Assembly (NCBI RefSeq): GCF_022919095.1
Contig: NZ_CP095073.1
Location: 1,612,001 to 1,676,000 of the forward strand
Direction: 5' to 3'
Length of the DNA: 64,000 nucleotides
Source of the DNA: Halobacillus salinarum
GTDB lineage: Bacteria > Bacillota > Bacilli > Bacillales > Halobacillaceae
Part shown: piece after piece, positions 8,662-16,569 of the stretch
How positions within the stretch are numbered: the stretch's first letter is position 1
Layout of the letters: each line of letters opens with the position of its first letter
Made by a program: the position numbers and the translations under genes
Notes under the pieces: model-generated
Seen by the model: the letters and a program-made list of their open reading frames with translations, nothing else
Told to the model about the DNA's origin: nothing
Databases searched by the model: none

Positions 8662-9453
8662 ATGCATAAAGCGAAAGCAAAATTCAGCGGACGAATGCAG
8701 ATGCAGGAAATAGAGATTTTTGAAAATGAAGGAACGATCAAATGGAATGGCCAGACCATTGATCCCTCTGCTTACACCTTTGACGTCCCGATCACAGGTA
8801 CTATTTACGGGACACTGCTCAATTATCAGGGGGTTCTTGAACAATTGGGTGAGGCTTTACACCACGATCCTTACAAAACTCCTCCTAAGGCTCCTATTCT
8901 ATATCTCAAACCGAAAAACACAATGATTGGCCACCAAGCTTTCATACCTATGCCTGAAGATGAATCAGCACTTGAGGTTGGAGCTTGTCTGGGACTTGTC
9001 ATTGGAGAAAAAGCGTCGCGGGTCAGCGAAGAAGATGCAATGAGTTACATTGAGGGTTATACCATAGTCAATGATATCAGCGTGCCTCATGAAAGTCTAT
9101 TCAGACCAGCGGTTAAGCAGAAAGCTCGTGACGGTTTCTGCCCTGTTGGCCCGTGGATTGTCAATCGGCGGGATACGATTTTGAACCCTGATAACCTGTC
9201 TGTACGTGTGTATGTAAATGGAGAATGTAAACAGGAGAACCATACAAGGAATCTTGTGAGAGCTGTGCCCAAATTACTAGAAGACGTCACAGAATTCATG
9301 ACTTTGGACAAAGGAGATATCCTGCTCGTTGGTATTCCTGAGAACCCTCCTCTTGTAAAAGATGGCGACCTGGTACGGGTAGAAATCGAGCAGGTCGGTG
9401 CGCTTGAAAATAGAGTGAGAAAAGAAGGTCTTATTGGAGGGATTCAGTCATGA
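8662..9453 (+). CDS. hpaG1: HpaG1-type fumarylacetoacetate-hydrolase-family enzyme (homoprotocatechuate pathway)
   Basis: The protein matches the N-terminal half of E. coli HpaG as I recall it: GTIYGTLLN, PYKTPPKAPILYLKPKNT, EVGACLGLVIGEKASRVSEE, GYTIVNDISVP, RPAVKQKARDGFCPVGP. In E. coli the N-terminal half is assigned to isomerase activity on the decarboxylated intermediate (2-oxohept-3-ene-dioate isomerase). The ATG at 8662 has AAGGAG eight bases upstream; the in-frame GTG at 8653 overlaps that site and is rejected. About 45 residues of extra N-terminus precede the GTIYG core. The stop overlaps the hpaG2 ATG (ATGA), so the pair is a split version of the fused enterobacterial HpaG. Confidence 0.88.
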   Translation: MHKAKAKFSGRMQMQEIEIFENEGTIKWNGQTIDPSAYTFDVPITGTIYGTLLNYQGVLEQLGEALHHDPYKTPPKAPILYLKPKNTMIGHQAFIPMPEDESALEVGACLGLVIGEKASRVSEEDAMSYIEGYTIVNDISVPHESLFRPAVKQKARDGFCPVGPWIVNRRDTILNPDNLSVRVYVNGECKQENHTRNLVRAVPKLLEDVTEFMTLDKGDILLVGIPENPPLVKDGDLVRVEIEQVGALENRVRKEGLIGGIQS

Positions 9454-10196
9454 AGACGGCACGCATAGTTTTTCAAGGTGGAATCTATCAAGCAAAGGAA
9501 CATGGTAAAGGGCTAGAGTTGGATAACGGCCGGCAGGTGTCTGAAGAAGATGTCGTATGGCTTCCGCCTGTCGAGCCGCAGACAAGTTTTGCACTTGGAT
9601 TGAATTATTTTGATCATGCCAATGAGCTTTCATTCAAAGCACCTGAAGAACCGCTCGTTTTTTTGAAGGGACCGAATACGTTTGTCGGACACCGGGGGAA
9701 AACGTATCGTCCCTCGGAGGTCACAAATATGCATTACGAGTGTGAACTTGCCGTCATAATCGGAAAGCAGGCAAAAAATGTTACCCGGGATGAGGCTTAT
9801 TCCTATATTTCCGGCTATACGATTGCGAATGATTATGCGATCCGTGATTATTTGGAAAATTATTACCGTCCCAATTTAAGAGTGAAAAACCGTGATTATT
9901 GCACGCCGCTGGGTCCGTGGCATGTTGATGCTGCAGATATCGATGATCCTATGAACCTTTCCTTGCGTACTTATGTAAATGGTGAGCTTGTACAGGAAGG
10001 ATCTACAAAGGATATGATTTTTGCAATCCCTGACCTAATCGAATATTTGAGCAGCTTTATGACGTTAAATCGTGGGGACCTTATTTTAACAGGCACGCCT
10101 AAAGGCACAGTCGATACTAAAGTGGGGGATGAAGTAAGTACTGAAATCGAAGGGCTTGGGAGTCTCGTTAATACGATCACCGACGAGAGAAGCTGA
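9450..10196 (+). CDS. hpaG2: HpaG2-type 5-oxopent-3-ene-1,2,5-tricarboxylate decarboxylase
   Basis: The 248-residue protein matches the C-terminal half of E. coli HpaG: FALGLNYFDHANELSFKAP, EEPLVFLKGPNT, MHYECELAVIIGKQAKNV, NDYAIRDYLENYYRPNLR and LTGTPKGT. The ECE of HYECELA and the Asp of the following strand are the metal-binding acidic residues of the FAH fold. It should decarboxylate 5-oxopent-3-ene-1,2,5-tricarboxylate, the product of HpaD-HpaE-HpaF chemistry. Start ATG 9450 overlaps the hpaG1 stop by 4 bp, indicating coupled translation and probably a heteromeric enzyme. hpaF follows after 23 bp. Confidence 0.9.
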   Translation: MKTARIVFQGGIYQAKEHGKGLELDNGRQVSEEDVVWLPPVEPQTSFALGLNYFDHANELSFKAPEEPLVFLKGPNTFVGHRGKTYRPSEVTNMHYECELAVIIGKQAKNVTRDEAYSYISGYTIANDYAIRDYLENYYRPNLRVKNRDYCTPLGPWHVDAADIDDPMNLSLRTYVNGELVQEGSTKDMIFAIPDLIEYLSSFMTLNRGDLILTGTPKGTVDTKVGDEVSTEIEGLGSLVNTITDERS

Positions 10197-10219
10197 GCTG
10201 ACTGAAAGGGGGACTGGAC

Positions 10220-10600
10220 ATGCCGCATGTCATAGTGGAATATACCGATAACTTATCGCCTCATACAGATATCCAAAGCCTGTTAGAGAAGCTAAGCAAA
10301 GTTTTAGTGGGGCGAAAGGAAACTTATCCGATTGGCGGCATCCGCGTCAGAGCGCATAAAGTCACGGACTACTGTATTGCAGATGGCAATGAAGACGATG
10401 CGTTTGTTCATACGACGTTTAAAATAGGAAAAGGTAGAAGCGAGGAGACGAAGCTGGCGACCTGTGAAGAACTGTTTCAAGTCATTAAAGAGCACTTCGC
10501 ACCGGTGTATGAAGAAAAATACTTAGCGTTATCGCTTGAACTTGCAGAATTTCAGTATAAGACCTTCAAACATAATAATATCCACAGTCGGTTTAACTAA
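10220..10600 (+). CDS. hpaF: 5-carboxymethyl-2-hydroxymuconate Delta-isomerase
   Basis: The 126-residue protein has the CHMI hallmarks: N-terminal Met-Pro, where Pro-1 is the catalytic base after Met removal as in the tautomerase superfamily, then HVIVEYTDNL, an RVRAHK segment and the C-terminal LSLELAEF pattern. It isomerises 5-carboxymethyl-2-hydroxymuconate before decarboxylation by HpaG. GGGGG followed by ACTGGAC precedes the ATG. It is the last gene of the hpaG1-G2-F unit and is followed by a strong terminator. Confidence 0.9.
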   Translation: MPHVIVEYTDNLSPHTDIQSLLEKLSKVLVGRKETYPIGGIRVRAHKVTDYCIADGNEDDAFVHTTFKIGKGRSEETKLATCEELFQVIKEHFAPVYEEKYLALSLELAEFQYKTFKHNNIHSRFN

Positions 10601-10659
10601 GACCTGCTCAAGTCACAAAAAGGATATCCGCAGGAGAAAACTGAAGAGTTGTCCTTCAA

Positions 10660-10698
10660 AAAAAGAACTTCCCTAACAAGAGGAAGTCCTTTTTTTTA
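10660..10698 (+). terminator. Rho-independent terminator after hpaF
   Basis: AAGAACTTCC pairs with GGAAGTCCTT (one mismatch) around an eight- to nine-base loop, followed by a long T run (10689-10697). The flanking A and T runs could let it also serve the convergent LysR gene. Confidence 0.85.
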
Positions 10699-10859
10699 TG
10701 GGGGAGATCATTTGATTTTGATCTGATCATACCATCAGCATGTTCCCCTCTCGAGCAATACAAACACATTCTGGTTGTGCTTTGATTTAGTAAGGAGATG
10801 CACGTCAATTCTTTTAGAAAAAGTATAGACATTAGCAGAAATAACTGTTTTCACGTGAG

Positions 10860-11774
10860 TCAAGGCTGTATGAGTTCTTTTAAAGTCTTCTTATTCACTT
10901 CAAGCCATTGCAGGAGTCGCTTCGAGGCTTTCGTCAAGTAGCGATTTTTATCCCATATGATGACGGCTCTTGCTTCAATCTCTGCGTTCGTAAATTCAAA
11001 GCTCTGGATATTAGGGAAAGAAAACGCTTTCAAAGTTGAGCGAGGAACAATCGTAGCCCCTACACCATTAGCCGCCAGCGATAAGAGCATCGTTGCATCT
11101 GGACATTCACAGATAACGTGAGGGTCAAAGCCGTGTTTTCTGCATTCATTTACAACCAACTCAAACTGCCCCATGCCGCTGATTCGGTGCAGAAGCATTA
11201 AGGGAATATCCTTTAAGTCCTCGACCTGTACTTTTTTAGTGTCTGCCGGGAAGAGGTCCCAGGATTTTGGAGTGACGAGCACGTAGGGTTCGGAGGGAAG
11301 CGGGATCATTTCAAATTCATCTGGTTCGATAGGAAGACGGACAACTGCCATTTCGATTTCACGCCTTCGGATGCATTCTGCGAGAAAATACGTATCCCCT
11401 TCTCTTAGCTGGTAGGTTAAGTGCGGATATTGCTGTCTTAATTGATGCAAAGGACCAGTCAAATAAGAAAAGCAGGACTTGTTGGAACCTACGTGGAGCA
11501 CTCCAGTGATTCCTTCATTCGTTTCCTTGACCTCGACAATCGTTTCTTCAAGATCAGTAAGGATTTGACCAGCCTTTTGATAAAGTACACGACCGGCATT
11601 GGTCAGTTCAAGCTTCCGTCCTTGGCGGTCAAACAGCTTTAGAGAAAGTTCCTCCTCCATCAATTTGATTTGCTGGCTGAGGGGCGGCTGAGCCATATGG
11701 AGCTTTTTTGCTGCTTTGGTTACTTGACCTTCTTCAGCAACTGTACGAAAGTAGCGCAATTGTTTAATGTCCAA
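10860..11774 (-). CDS. LysR-family regulator, probably of the hpa genes
   Basis: This 304-residue protein has an N-terminal winged HTH (residues 1-60: QLRYFRTVAEEGQVTKAAKKLHMAQPPLSQQIKLMEEELSLKLFDR pattern) and a periplasmic-binding-like effector domain. The start is TTG (11774) with GGAGGT six bases upstream on the minus strand. It is divergent from hpaE (187 bp between starts) and convergent with hpaF, the classical position for a LysR regulator of a catabolic cluster. An arylacetate or pathway intermediate is the likely inducer (inference). The shared motif at 8541 and 11806 may be its binding site. Confidence 0.9.
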   Translation of the reverse strand: MDIKQLRYFRTVAEEGQVTKAAKKLHMAQPPLSQQIKLMEEELSLKLFDRQGRKLELTNAGRVLYQKAGQILTDLEETIVEVKETNEGITGVLHVGSNKSCFSYLTGPLHQLRQQYPHLTYQLREGDTYFLAECIRRREIEMAVVRLPIEPDEFEMIPLPSEPYVLVTPKSWDLFPADTKKVQVEDLKDIPLMLLHRISGMGQFELVVNECRKHGFDPHVICECPDATMLLSLAANGVGATIVPRSTLKAFSFPNIQSFEFTNAEIEARAVIIWDKNRYLTKASKRLLQWLEVNKKTLKELIQP

Positions 11775-11795
11775 TGTCTGACCTCCGTTCTATGT

Positions 11796-11819
11796 ATATG
11801 AAAATCATATGCAATATAA
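11796..11819 (+). promoter_or_regulatory. Candidate LysR operator in the lysR-hpaE intergenic region
   Basis: ATATG (11796-11800) and CATAT (11806-11810) form an inverted repeat with a five-base spacer, close to the T-N11-A dyad of LysR sites, followed by GC and AATATAA. The CATATGC...AATATAA part recurs upstream of hpaG1. It sits just upstream of the TTG start of the LysR gene, so it could mediate autoregulation as well as hpaE activation. Confidence 0.45.
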
Positions 11820-11931
11820 ATATTATAGATATTTTTAATATAAAAAGGCCTATGGGATAATTTGAATATACAAACTTTAGCGAATATTTGCAAATTTATT
11901 CTGAGAAAAAAAGATATTTTTTTAGACAGAT

Positions 11932-11946
11932 AAGAAAGCGCTATCA
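11932..11946 (+). promoter_or_regulatory. Candidate CcpA (cre) site before hpaE
   Basis: AAGAAAGCGCTATCA matches the Bacillus cre consensus WTGNAANCGNWWNCA at every position except the second. It lies immediately before the AAAGGAGGAG ribosome binding site of hpaE, hence downstream of any promoter: a roadblock position typical of catabolite-repressed operons. Confidence 0.65.
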
Positions 11947-11961
11947 TAAAGGAGGAGAAGC

Positions 11962-13485
11962 ATGAGCGAACTTACATTACCAGATATTAACGAAGCAGGA
12001 AAACGCGTGATAAAAGATGTGAAAGATATCCAGCTTTATATCGATGGAGCTTTTGTCGATGCCGTGAACCAAGAGCAATTTGATAACTATAACCCGTTTA
12101 CGAATGAAAGTATCAACAGAATAGCATCAGGAGCAGAAGCTGATATCCATAAGGCGGTTAAAGCAGCCAGAAAAGCTTTTAAAGGGGAATGGGGAAGTCT
12201 TTCACAAAATGAGCGGTTAAGCTACATTTATAAAATTGCTGATTTGATTGATGAGCACATTGATGAAATTGCGCCGCTTGAATCCTATGATACGGGTCTG
12301 CCAATCAGCCAGACGAAGAAGATGGTCGCGCGAGCTGCCCACAACTTCAGGTTTTACGCCGAGATGGTGAAAAGCCGTCTGGTGGGCGATGCTTACCAGG
12401 TGGATGATGAGTTTCTCAATTACACCATTCATAAGCCAGTGGGGGTAGCAGGATTAATTACTCCTTGGAATGCTCCATTTATGCTGGAAACGTGGAAGAT
12501 TGCTCCAGCGCTCGCGACAGGAAATACGGTCGTGTTAAAGCCGGCCGAATGGTCGCCCCTTACAGCGAATCGATTAGCTGAAATTATCGATAAAGCAGGG
12601 CTTCCTGACGGGGTATTCAATGTTGTTCACGGTTATGGTGAAACGGCTGGTGCTTCGCTGGTTGCTCACGAAGACGTTGAATTGATTTCATTTACCGGGG
12701 AAACAACTACAGGTTCTGAAATTATGAAAAATGGCGCTGACACGCTGAAGCGGTTCTCTATGGAGCTTGGCGGGAAATCGCCGATTATCGTCTTTGAAGA
12801 CGCTGACTTTGAAAGGGCCATCGACGCCTGCACGTGGGGAATCTTCTCCTTTAACGGCGAACGCTGTACAGCCAACTCAAGATTATACGTCCATGAGGAC
12901 ATTGCTTCCGATTTTATTGCAGCCTTGAAAGATCGAGTCCAGAACATAGTAGTAGGGGACCCGATGAGAGAGGATACGCAGGTGGGGCCGTTGATTCATA
13001 CGAAACATTATGAAAGTGTGAAAAGCTACCTTGAGCTCGCTGAGCAGGAAGGCTGTGAAGTTATCAGCGGCTCCATTCCGAAAGAGCACAGCCGCGGCAA
13101 CTTTGTAGCACCGACTTTACTGCTTAACGCAGATACTTCCATGAAAGTTGTTCAGGAAGAGATTTTCGGACCTGTGATCGCTGTTATGACATTTAAAGAT
13201 GAAGCTGAGGTTATCGATTATGCGAATAATGTCCGTTACGGCTTGGCCGGCTACGTTTGGACCAAAGATTTGCAAAGAGGCCATCGCGTCGCACAGGCTG
13301 TTAATTCCGGCATGCTGTGGATCAATTCACAGAATGTCCGTGATTTACGAACACCATTTGGAGGATCTAAACATAGCGGAATCGGACGTGAAGGCGGTCA
13401 TTATGCCTTTGAATTTTATACAGAAGTACAAATCATCCATGTTGCGCTTGGCGAACACCGCATCCCGCAATTCGGAAAAAAATAA
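11962..13485 (+). CDS. hpaE: 5-carboxymethyl-2-hydroxymuconate semialdehyde dehydrogenase
   Basis: This 507-residue aldehyde dehydrogenase has the family motifs in order: GLITPWNAPFML, LKPAEWSPLTA (NAD-binding Lys), SFTGETTTG, MELGGKSP with the catalytic Glu, FNGERCTANSR with the nucleophilic Cys, and EEIFGPV. Together with hpaB, hpaD and hpaC in the same unit it is the NAD-dependent dehydrogenase that oxidises the HpaD ring-cleavage product. The ATG follows AAAGGAGGAGAAGC. It is the first gene of the operon divergent from the LysR regulator, with a cre-like site just upstream. Confidence 0.92.
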   Translation: MSELTLPDINEAGKRVIKDVKDIQLYIDGAFVDAVNQEQFDNYNPFTNESINRIASGAEADIHKAVKAARKAFKGEWGSLSQNERLSYIYKIADLIDEHIDEIAPLESYDTGLPISQTKKMVARAAHNFRFYAEMVKSRLVGDAYQVDDEFLNYTIHKPVGVAGLITPWNAPFMLETWKIAPALATGNTVVLKPAEWSPLTANRLAEIIDKAGLPDGVFNVVHGYGETAGASLVAHEDVELISFTGETTTGSEIMKNGADTLKRFSMELGGKSPIIVFEDADFERAIDACTWGIFSFNGERCTANSRLYVHEDIASDFIAALKDRVQNIVVGDPMREDTQVGPLIHTKHYESVKSYLELAEQEGCEVISGSIPKEHSRGNFVAPTLLLNADTSMKVVQEEIFGPVIAVMTFKDEAEVIDYANNVRYGLAGYVWTKDLQRGHRVAQAVNSGMLWINSQNVRDLRTPFGGSKHSGIGREGGHYAFEFYTEVQIIHVALGEHRIPQFGKK

Positions 13486-13503
13486 TCAAGGAGGAAGGTA
13501 CTT

Positions 13504-14979
13504 ATGCCAGCAAAAACAGGAGCGCAGTATAAAGAGAAGTTAAAACAGGCGAAAAATAATGTTTATATCCACGGGGAGCGTGTTGAGGATCCGACCACTC
13601 ATCCCGCCTTTAAAAACGTCGTGCAGTCGATGGCGGACCTGTATGATCTGCAATATGAAAAGCCGGAAAAGATGCTCTACACATCGCCTCAAACGGGAGA
13701 CCAAGTTGGGATGACATTTTACCGACCCGAAACGATTGAAGACTTGATCAAGCGTAGAGAAGCAATCCAGGAATGGGCTCGTCTTTCCGGAGGATTGATG
13801 GGACGATCTCCTGACTATTTGAATGCAGAAGTCATGGCTATGGGAGTAGCGAGCGACTTGTTTGGTGAAGATGACCCGATGTTTGCCGAAAATGCGAGGA
13901 ACTATTATGACTATGCCCGCGAAAATGATATCAGCTTGACCCACACCCTGATTCATCCTCAAGTAAACCGCCAAAAAGCACAGCATGAACAAAAGGATGC
14001 CAATGTAGCCCTTCACCTGGTGGAAAAACGCTCGGACGGAATAATTGTTGACGGGGTACGCTTACTTGCTACACAAGGCGGGATTACAGATGAAATTCTC
14101 GTTTTCCCATCGACAGTTAAAAAAGCTGGCGAACTTGATGATCCGTACTCTCTTGCCTTTGTTGTCGCTAATAATACACCTGGGGTGAAGTTCATAAGCC
14201 GTGAATCCTTCGATCAAGGCAGGAGCCAGTGGGATCACCCATTAGGCAGCCGCTTTGAAGAGGGAGATGCGATAGTATATTTTGACCACGTTTTCGTCCC
14301 ATGGGAGAAGGTGTTCGTATGTGGGAATTCTTCCATCTGCAACCGTACCTTCGCTGAAACAAATGCGGTTGTGCATATGTCCCACCAGGTGGTGGCCAAA
14401 AATGTTGTCAAAACTGAATTCCTGCTCGGTGTGGTGTTAAATTTGATGGAGTCGATCGGGATCGATAAATTCCAGCACGTTCAGGATAAAGGAACGGAAA
14501 TCATGCTCGTGCTTGAAACGATGAAATCGCACCTCTTCAAAGCCGAGCACAATGCCAAGCTGGATAAATGGGGCACGATGACACCGGATTTTGAAGCATT
14601 GAATGCCGCTAGAAACTGGTATCCAAGAATGTATCCGCGTCTTGTGGAGATTCTTCGTATTCTAGGTGCTTCCGGTTTAATGGGGATCCCAACTGAAGAG
14701 GACTTCCATCACGAAGAAATTGGACCGCTGGTTAATCGAGCGCTGCAATCAAAGAATCTAGAAGGCTATGAACGTGTGAAACTCTTCCGTCTCGCGTGGG
14801 ATTTGACGATGAGCGCTTTTGGCAGCAGACAGACTCACTATGAGTATTACTTCTTTGGGGATCCCGTGAAAATGGGCATGACCTACTTTGAACAATTTAA
14901 TAAAGCACCTTATAAAGAGTACGTCCAGGACTTTATGAAAAAAGTGAAATCCTCCAAACCAAACTATATCCGAGTATAA
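13504..14979 (+). CDS. hpaB: 4-hydroxyphenylacetate 3-monooxygenase, oxygenase component
   Basis: The 491-residue protein belongs to the HpaB/PvcC flavin-dependent monooxygenase family (acyl-CoA dehydrogenase-like fold): YKEKLKQAKNNVYIHGERVEDPTTHPAF at the N-terminus (spread over residues 7-35), SLTHTLIHPQVNR in the substrate region, a central TQGGITDE/FPS segment, and a C-terminal GSRQTHYEYYFFGDP motif. It hydroxylates 4-hydroxyphenylacetate to 3,4-dihydroxyphenylacetate using FADH2 supplied by HpaC. An AAGGAGGAAGG site precedes the ATG, and hpaE ends 18 bp upstream. Confidence 0.93.
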   Translation: MPAKTGAQYKEKLKQAKNNVYIHGERVEDPTTHPAFKNVVQSMADLYDLQYEKPEKMLYTSPQTGDQVGMTFYRPETIEDLIKRREAIQEWARLSGGLMGRSPDYLNAEVMAMGVASDLFGEDDPMFAENARNYYDYARENDISLTHTLIHPQVNRQKAQHEQKDANVALHLVEKRSDGIIVDGVRLLATQGGITDEILVFPSTVKKAGELDDPYSLAFVVANNTPGVKFISRESFDQGRSQWDHPLGSRFEEGDAIVYFDHVFVPWEKVFVCGNSSICNRTFAETNAVVHMSHQVVAKNVVKTEFLLGVVLNLMESIGIDKFQHVQDKGTEIMLVLETMKSHLFKAEHNAKLDKWGTMTPDFEALNAARNWYPRMYPRLVEILRILGASGLMGIPTEEDFHHEEIGPLVNRALQSKNLEGYERVKLFRLAWDLTMSAFGSRQTHYEYYFFGDPVKMGMTYFEQFNKAPYKEYVQDFMKKVKSSKPNYIRV

Positions 14980-14991
14980 GGAGTGAAGACG

Positions 14992-15972
14992 ATGGATTTT
15001 GATATCATCCGCGCAGGCCGCGCTGTTTTGCACGTCACTGATTTGGAAAAATCAAGAGCTTTTTATGAAGCTCTTGGTTTCATTGAAACAGCTTCAGACA
15101 GCGGGCAGATTTTTTTCAGAGGGCTGGAAGAACATAACCACCATAGTCTTGTCTTGAAAAAAAAGAAAACGCCAGCCGTAGAAGTGATCAGCTACAAGGT
15201 GAGGTCAGAACAGGATTTAGATCATTTAGCTGACTTTTACAACAAGCAGGGGACTGAAGTGAAATGGATGGAAGCGGGCACGCAGGAAGCAGTCGGTCGA
15301 ACCGTGAGAATTCAGGATATCTCCGGGTTACCAGTTGAGTACTATGGCGAGATGGACCCTGCTGAACGATTGCTGCAGAAATACCATTATCATAAAGGAG
15401 CAAAAGTACAGCGCATCGACCACTTTAACTGCATGGTCCCGGACGTTGAAAAGGCTTATGACCATTACATCCATCAATTAGGCTTCGCTTGCTCTGAATA
15501 TACAGAAGGAGAGGAAAAGAAAATCTGGGCTGCCTGGCTGCACCGGAAGCCGAGTGTTCATGATGTAGCTTACATGAATGGACTGGGGCCGAGACTTCAC
15601 CATATCGGTTTTTGGCTGAAGGATCCGATGAATCTTATTGACGCCTGCGATGTCCTGGCATCGATGGGGTACGGGTCAGCGATCGAACGCGGTCCTGGAC
15701 GTCACGGATTATCTAACGCGCTGTTTCTTTATTTAAGGGATCCGGACGGTCACCGGATTGAGCTCTATAATGGCGATTATTTGACGAGTGATCCGGACTT
15801 TAAACCGATACGCTGGGATCTGGATGATCCTATGCGCCAGACGTTCTGGGGACATCAGGCTCCTGACAGCTGGTTTGATGAAGCATCAGAAGTTCTTGAT
15901 GTTCATTCGAATCAAAAAACAGCGCTGAAAAATCCGACGCTTAAGAAACGCAAGCCTACGTTTGTAACGTGA
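14992..15972 (+). CDS. hpaD: Homoprotocatechuate 2,3-dioxygenase (extradiol)
   Basis: This is a two-domain vicinal-oxygen-chelate (glyoxalase-fold) extradiol dioxygenase of 326 residues. The metal triad is visible as His in RIDHFNCMV, His in RLHHIGFW and Glu in HRIELYNGDY, and RHGLSNALFLYLRDPDGH is a typical extradiol stretch. It cleaves the ring of 3,4-dihydroxyphenylacetate to 5-carboxymethyl-2-hydroxymuconate semialdehyde with Fe(II) or Mn(II). ATG 14992 is preferred over GTG 14983 because AAGGAG (14978-14983) overlaps the GTG and is eight bases from the ATG. hpaB ends 12 bp before. Confidence 0.93.
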   Translation: MDFDIIRAGRAVLHVTDLEKSRAFYEALGFIETASDSGQIFFRGLEEHNHHSLVLKKKKTPAVEVISYKVRSEQDLDHLADFYNKQGTEVKWMEAGTQEAVGRTVRIQDISGLPVEYYGEMDPAERLLQKYHYHKGAKVQRIDHFNCMVPDVEKAYDHYIHQLGFACSEYTEGEEKKIWAAWLHRKPSVHDVAYMNGLGPRLHHIGFWLKDPMNLIDACDVLASMGYGSAIERGPGRHGLSNALFLYLRDPDGHRIELYNGDYLTSDPDFKPIRWDLDDPMRQTFWGHQAPDSWFDEASEVLDVHSNQKTALKNPTLKKRKPTFVT

Positions 15973-16001
15973 TTAAGAATAAATAAACAGAGGTGATCAT
16001 C

Positions 16002-16460
16002 ATGGACGATCGTATGTTCAGAACGGCGATGGGCAAGTTTGCGACAGGAGTAACGGTTATCGCTTCAGAAGTGGAGGGGCAGGTTCACGGAATGACCGCT
16101 AATGCTTTCATGTCCGTTTCCCTTGATCCGAAGCTTGTTCTTATTTCGATCGATAAAAAAGCAAAAATGAATGAAGTGATTCATAAAGCAAACAAATTTA
16201 CTGTGAATATCCTCTCTGGGGAGCAACAGGAAATGTCGATGATTTTTGCCGGGCAGATAAAGGAAAATAAACATGTAGAGTTTGAAACGTTTGAAGGTCT
16301 TCCGGTTATTGAAAACTCCCTGGTCAGTCTGGCTTGCAGTGTCTATCAATCTCATGAAGCAGGGGATCACACGTTGTATGTAGGGGAAGTACTCAACCTG
16401 AATGTAAAGGATGGAGAACCGCTCGCGTTCTATGAAGGAAAATATATGCAAATGACTTAA
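16002..16460 (+). CDS. hpaC: 4-hydroxyphenylacetate 3-monooxygenase, flavin reductase component
   Basis: The 152-residue flavin reductase of the HpaC/flavoredoxin type has FRTAMGKFATGVTVIAS at the N-terminus, GMTANAFMSVSLDP, LVLISIDKKAKM and the C-terminal GDHTLYVGEV...PLAFYEGKY. It reduces FAD with NAD(P)H for HpaB. ATG 16002 has AGAGGTG six bases upstream; the in-frame GTG 15993 overlaps that site and is rejected. It follows hpaD by 29 bp. Separation of hpaB and hpaC by hpaD differs from the usual adjacent order in enterobacteria. Confidence 0.92.
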   Translation: MDDRMFRTAMGKFATGVTVIASEVEGQVHGMTANAFMSVSLDPKLVLISIDKKAKMNEVIHKANKFTVNILSGEQQEMSMIFAGQIKENKHVEFETFEGLPVIENSLVSLACSVYQSHEAGDHTLYVGEVLNLNVKDGEPLAFYEGKYMQMT

Positions 16461-16474
16461 GGGGGAGGAGAGAG

Positions 16475-16534
16475 ATGATAACGATCCCTATCCAATACTC
16501 ACTTGCACGACCAGGCAATTTTACGAGAGTTTGA
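16475..16534 (+). CDS. Possible 19-residue small ORF between hpaC and the dapA-like gene
   Basis: An ATG with a very strong site (GGGGGAGGAGAG, 16461-16472) opens a 19-codon frame ending TGA at 16532-16534. The peptide (MITIPIQYSLARPGNF then TRV) is not recognised. It could be a small protein, a leader helping translation of the next gene, or the remnant 5' end of a deleted pathway gene. The strength of the ribosome binding site is the only support. Confidence 0.35.
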   Translation: MITIPIQYSLARPGNFTRV

Positions 16535-16569
16535 AATGAGTTTGTCATCGATCCGAAGGAGGAGTTAGT

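Noticed and set aside
13540-14016. Minus-strand 158-codon ORF inside hpaB
   Set aside because: Lies wholly within a clear hpaB coding sequence and shows no motif or ribosome binding site.
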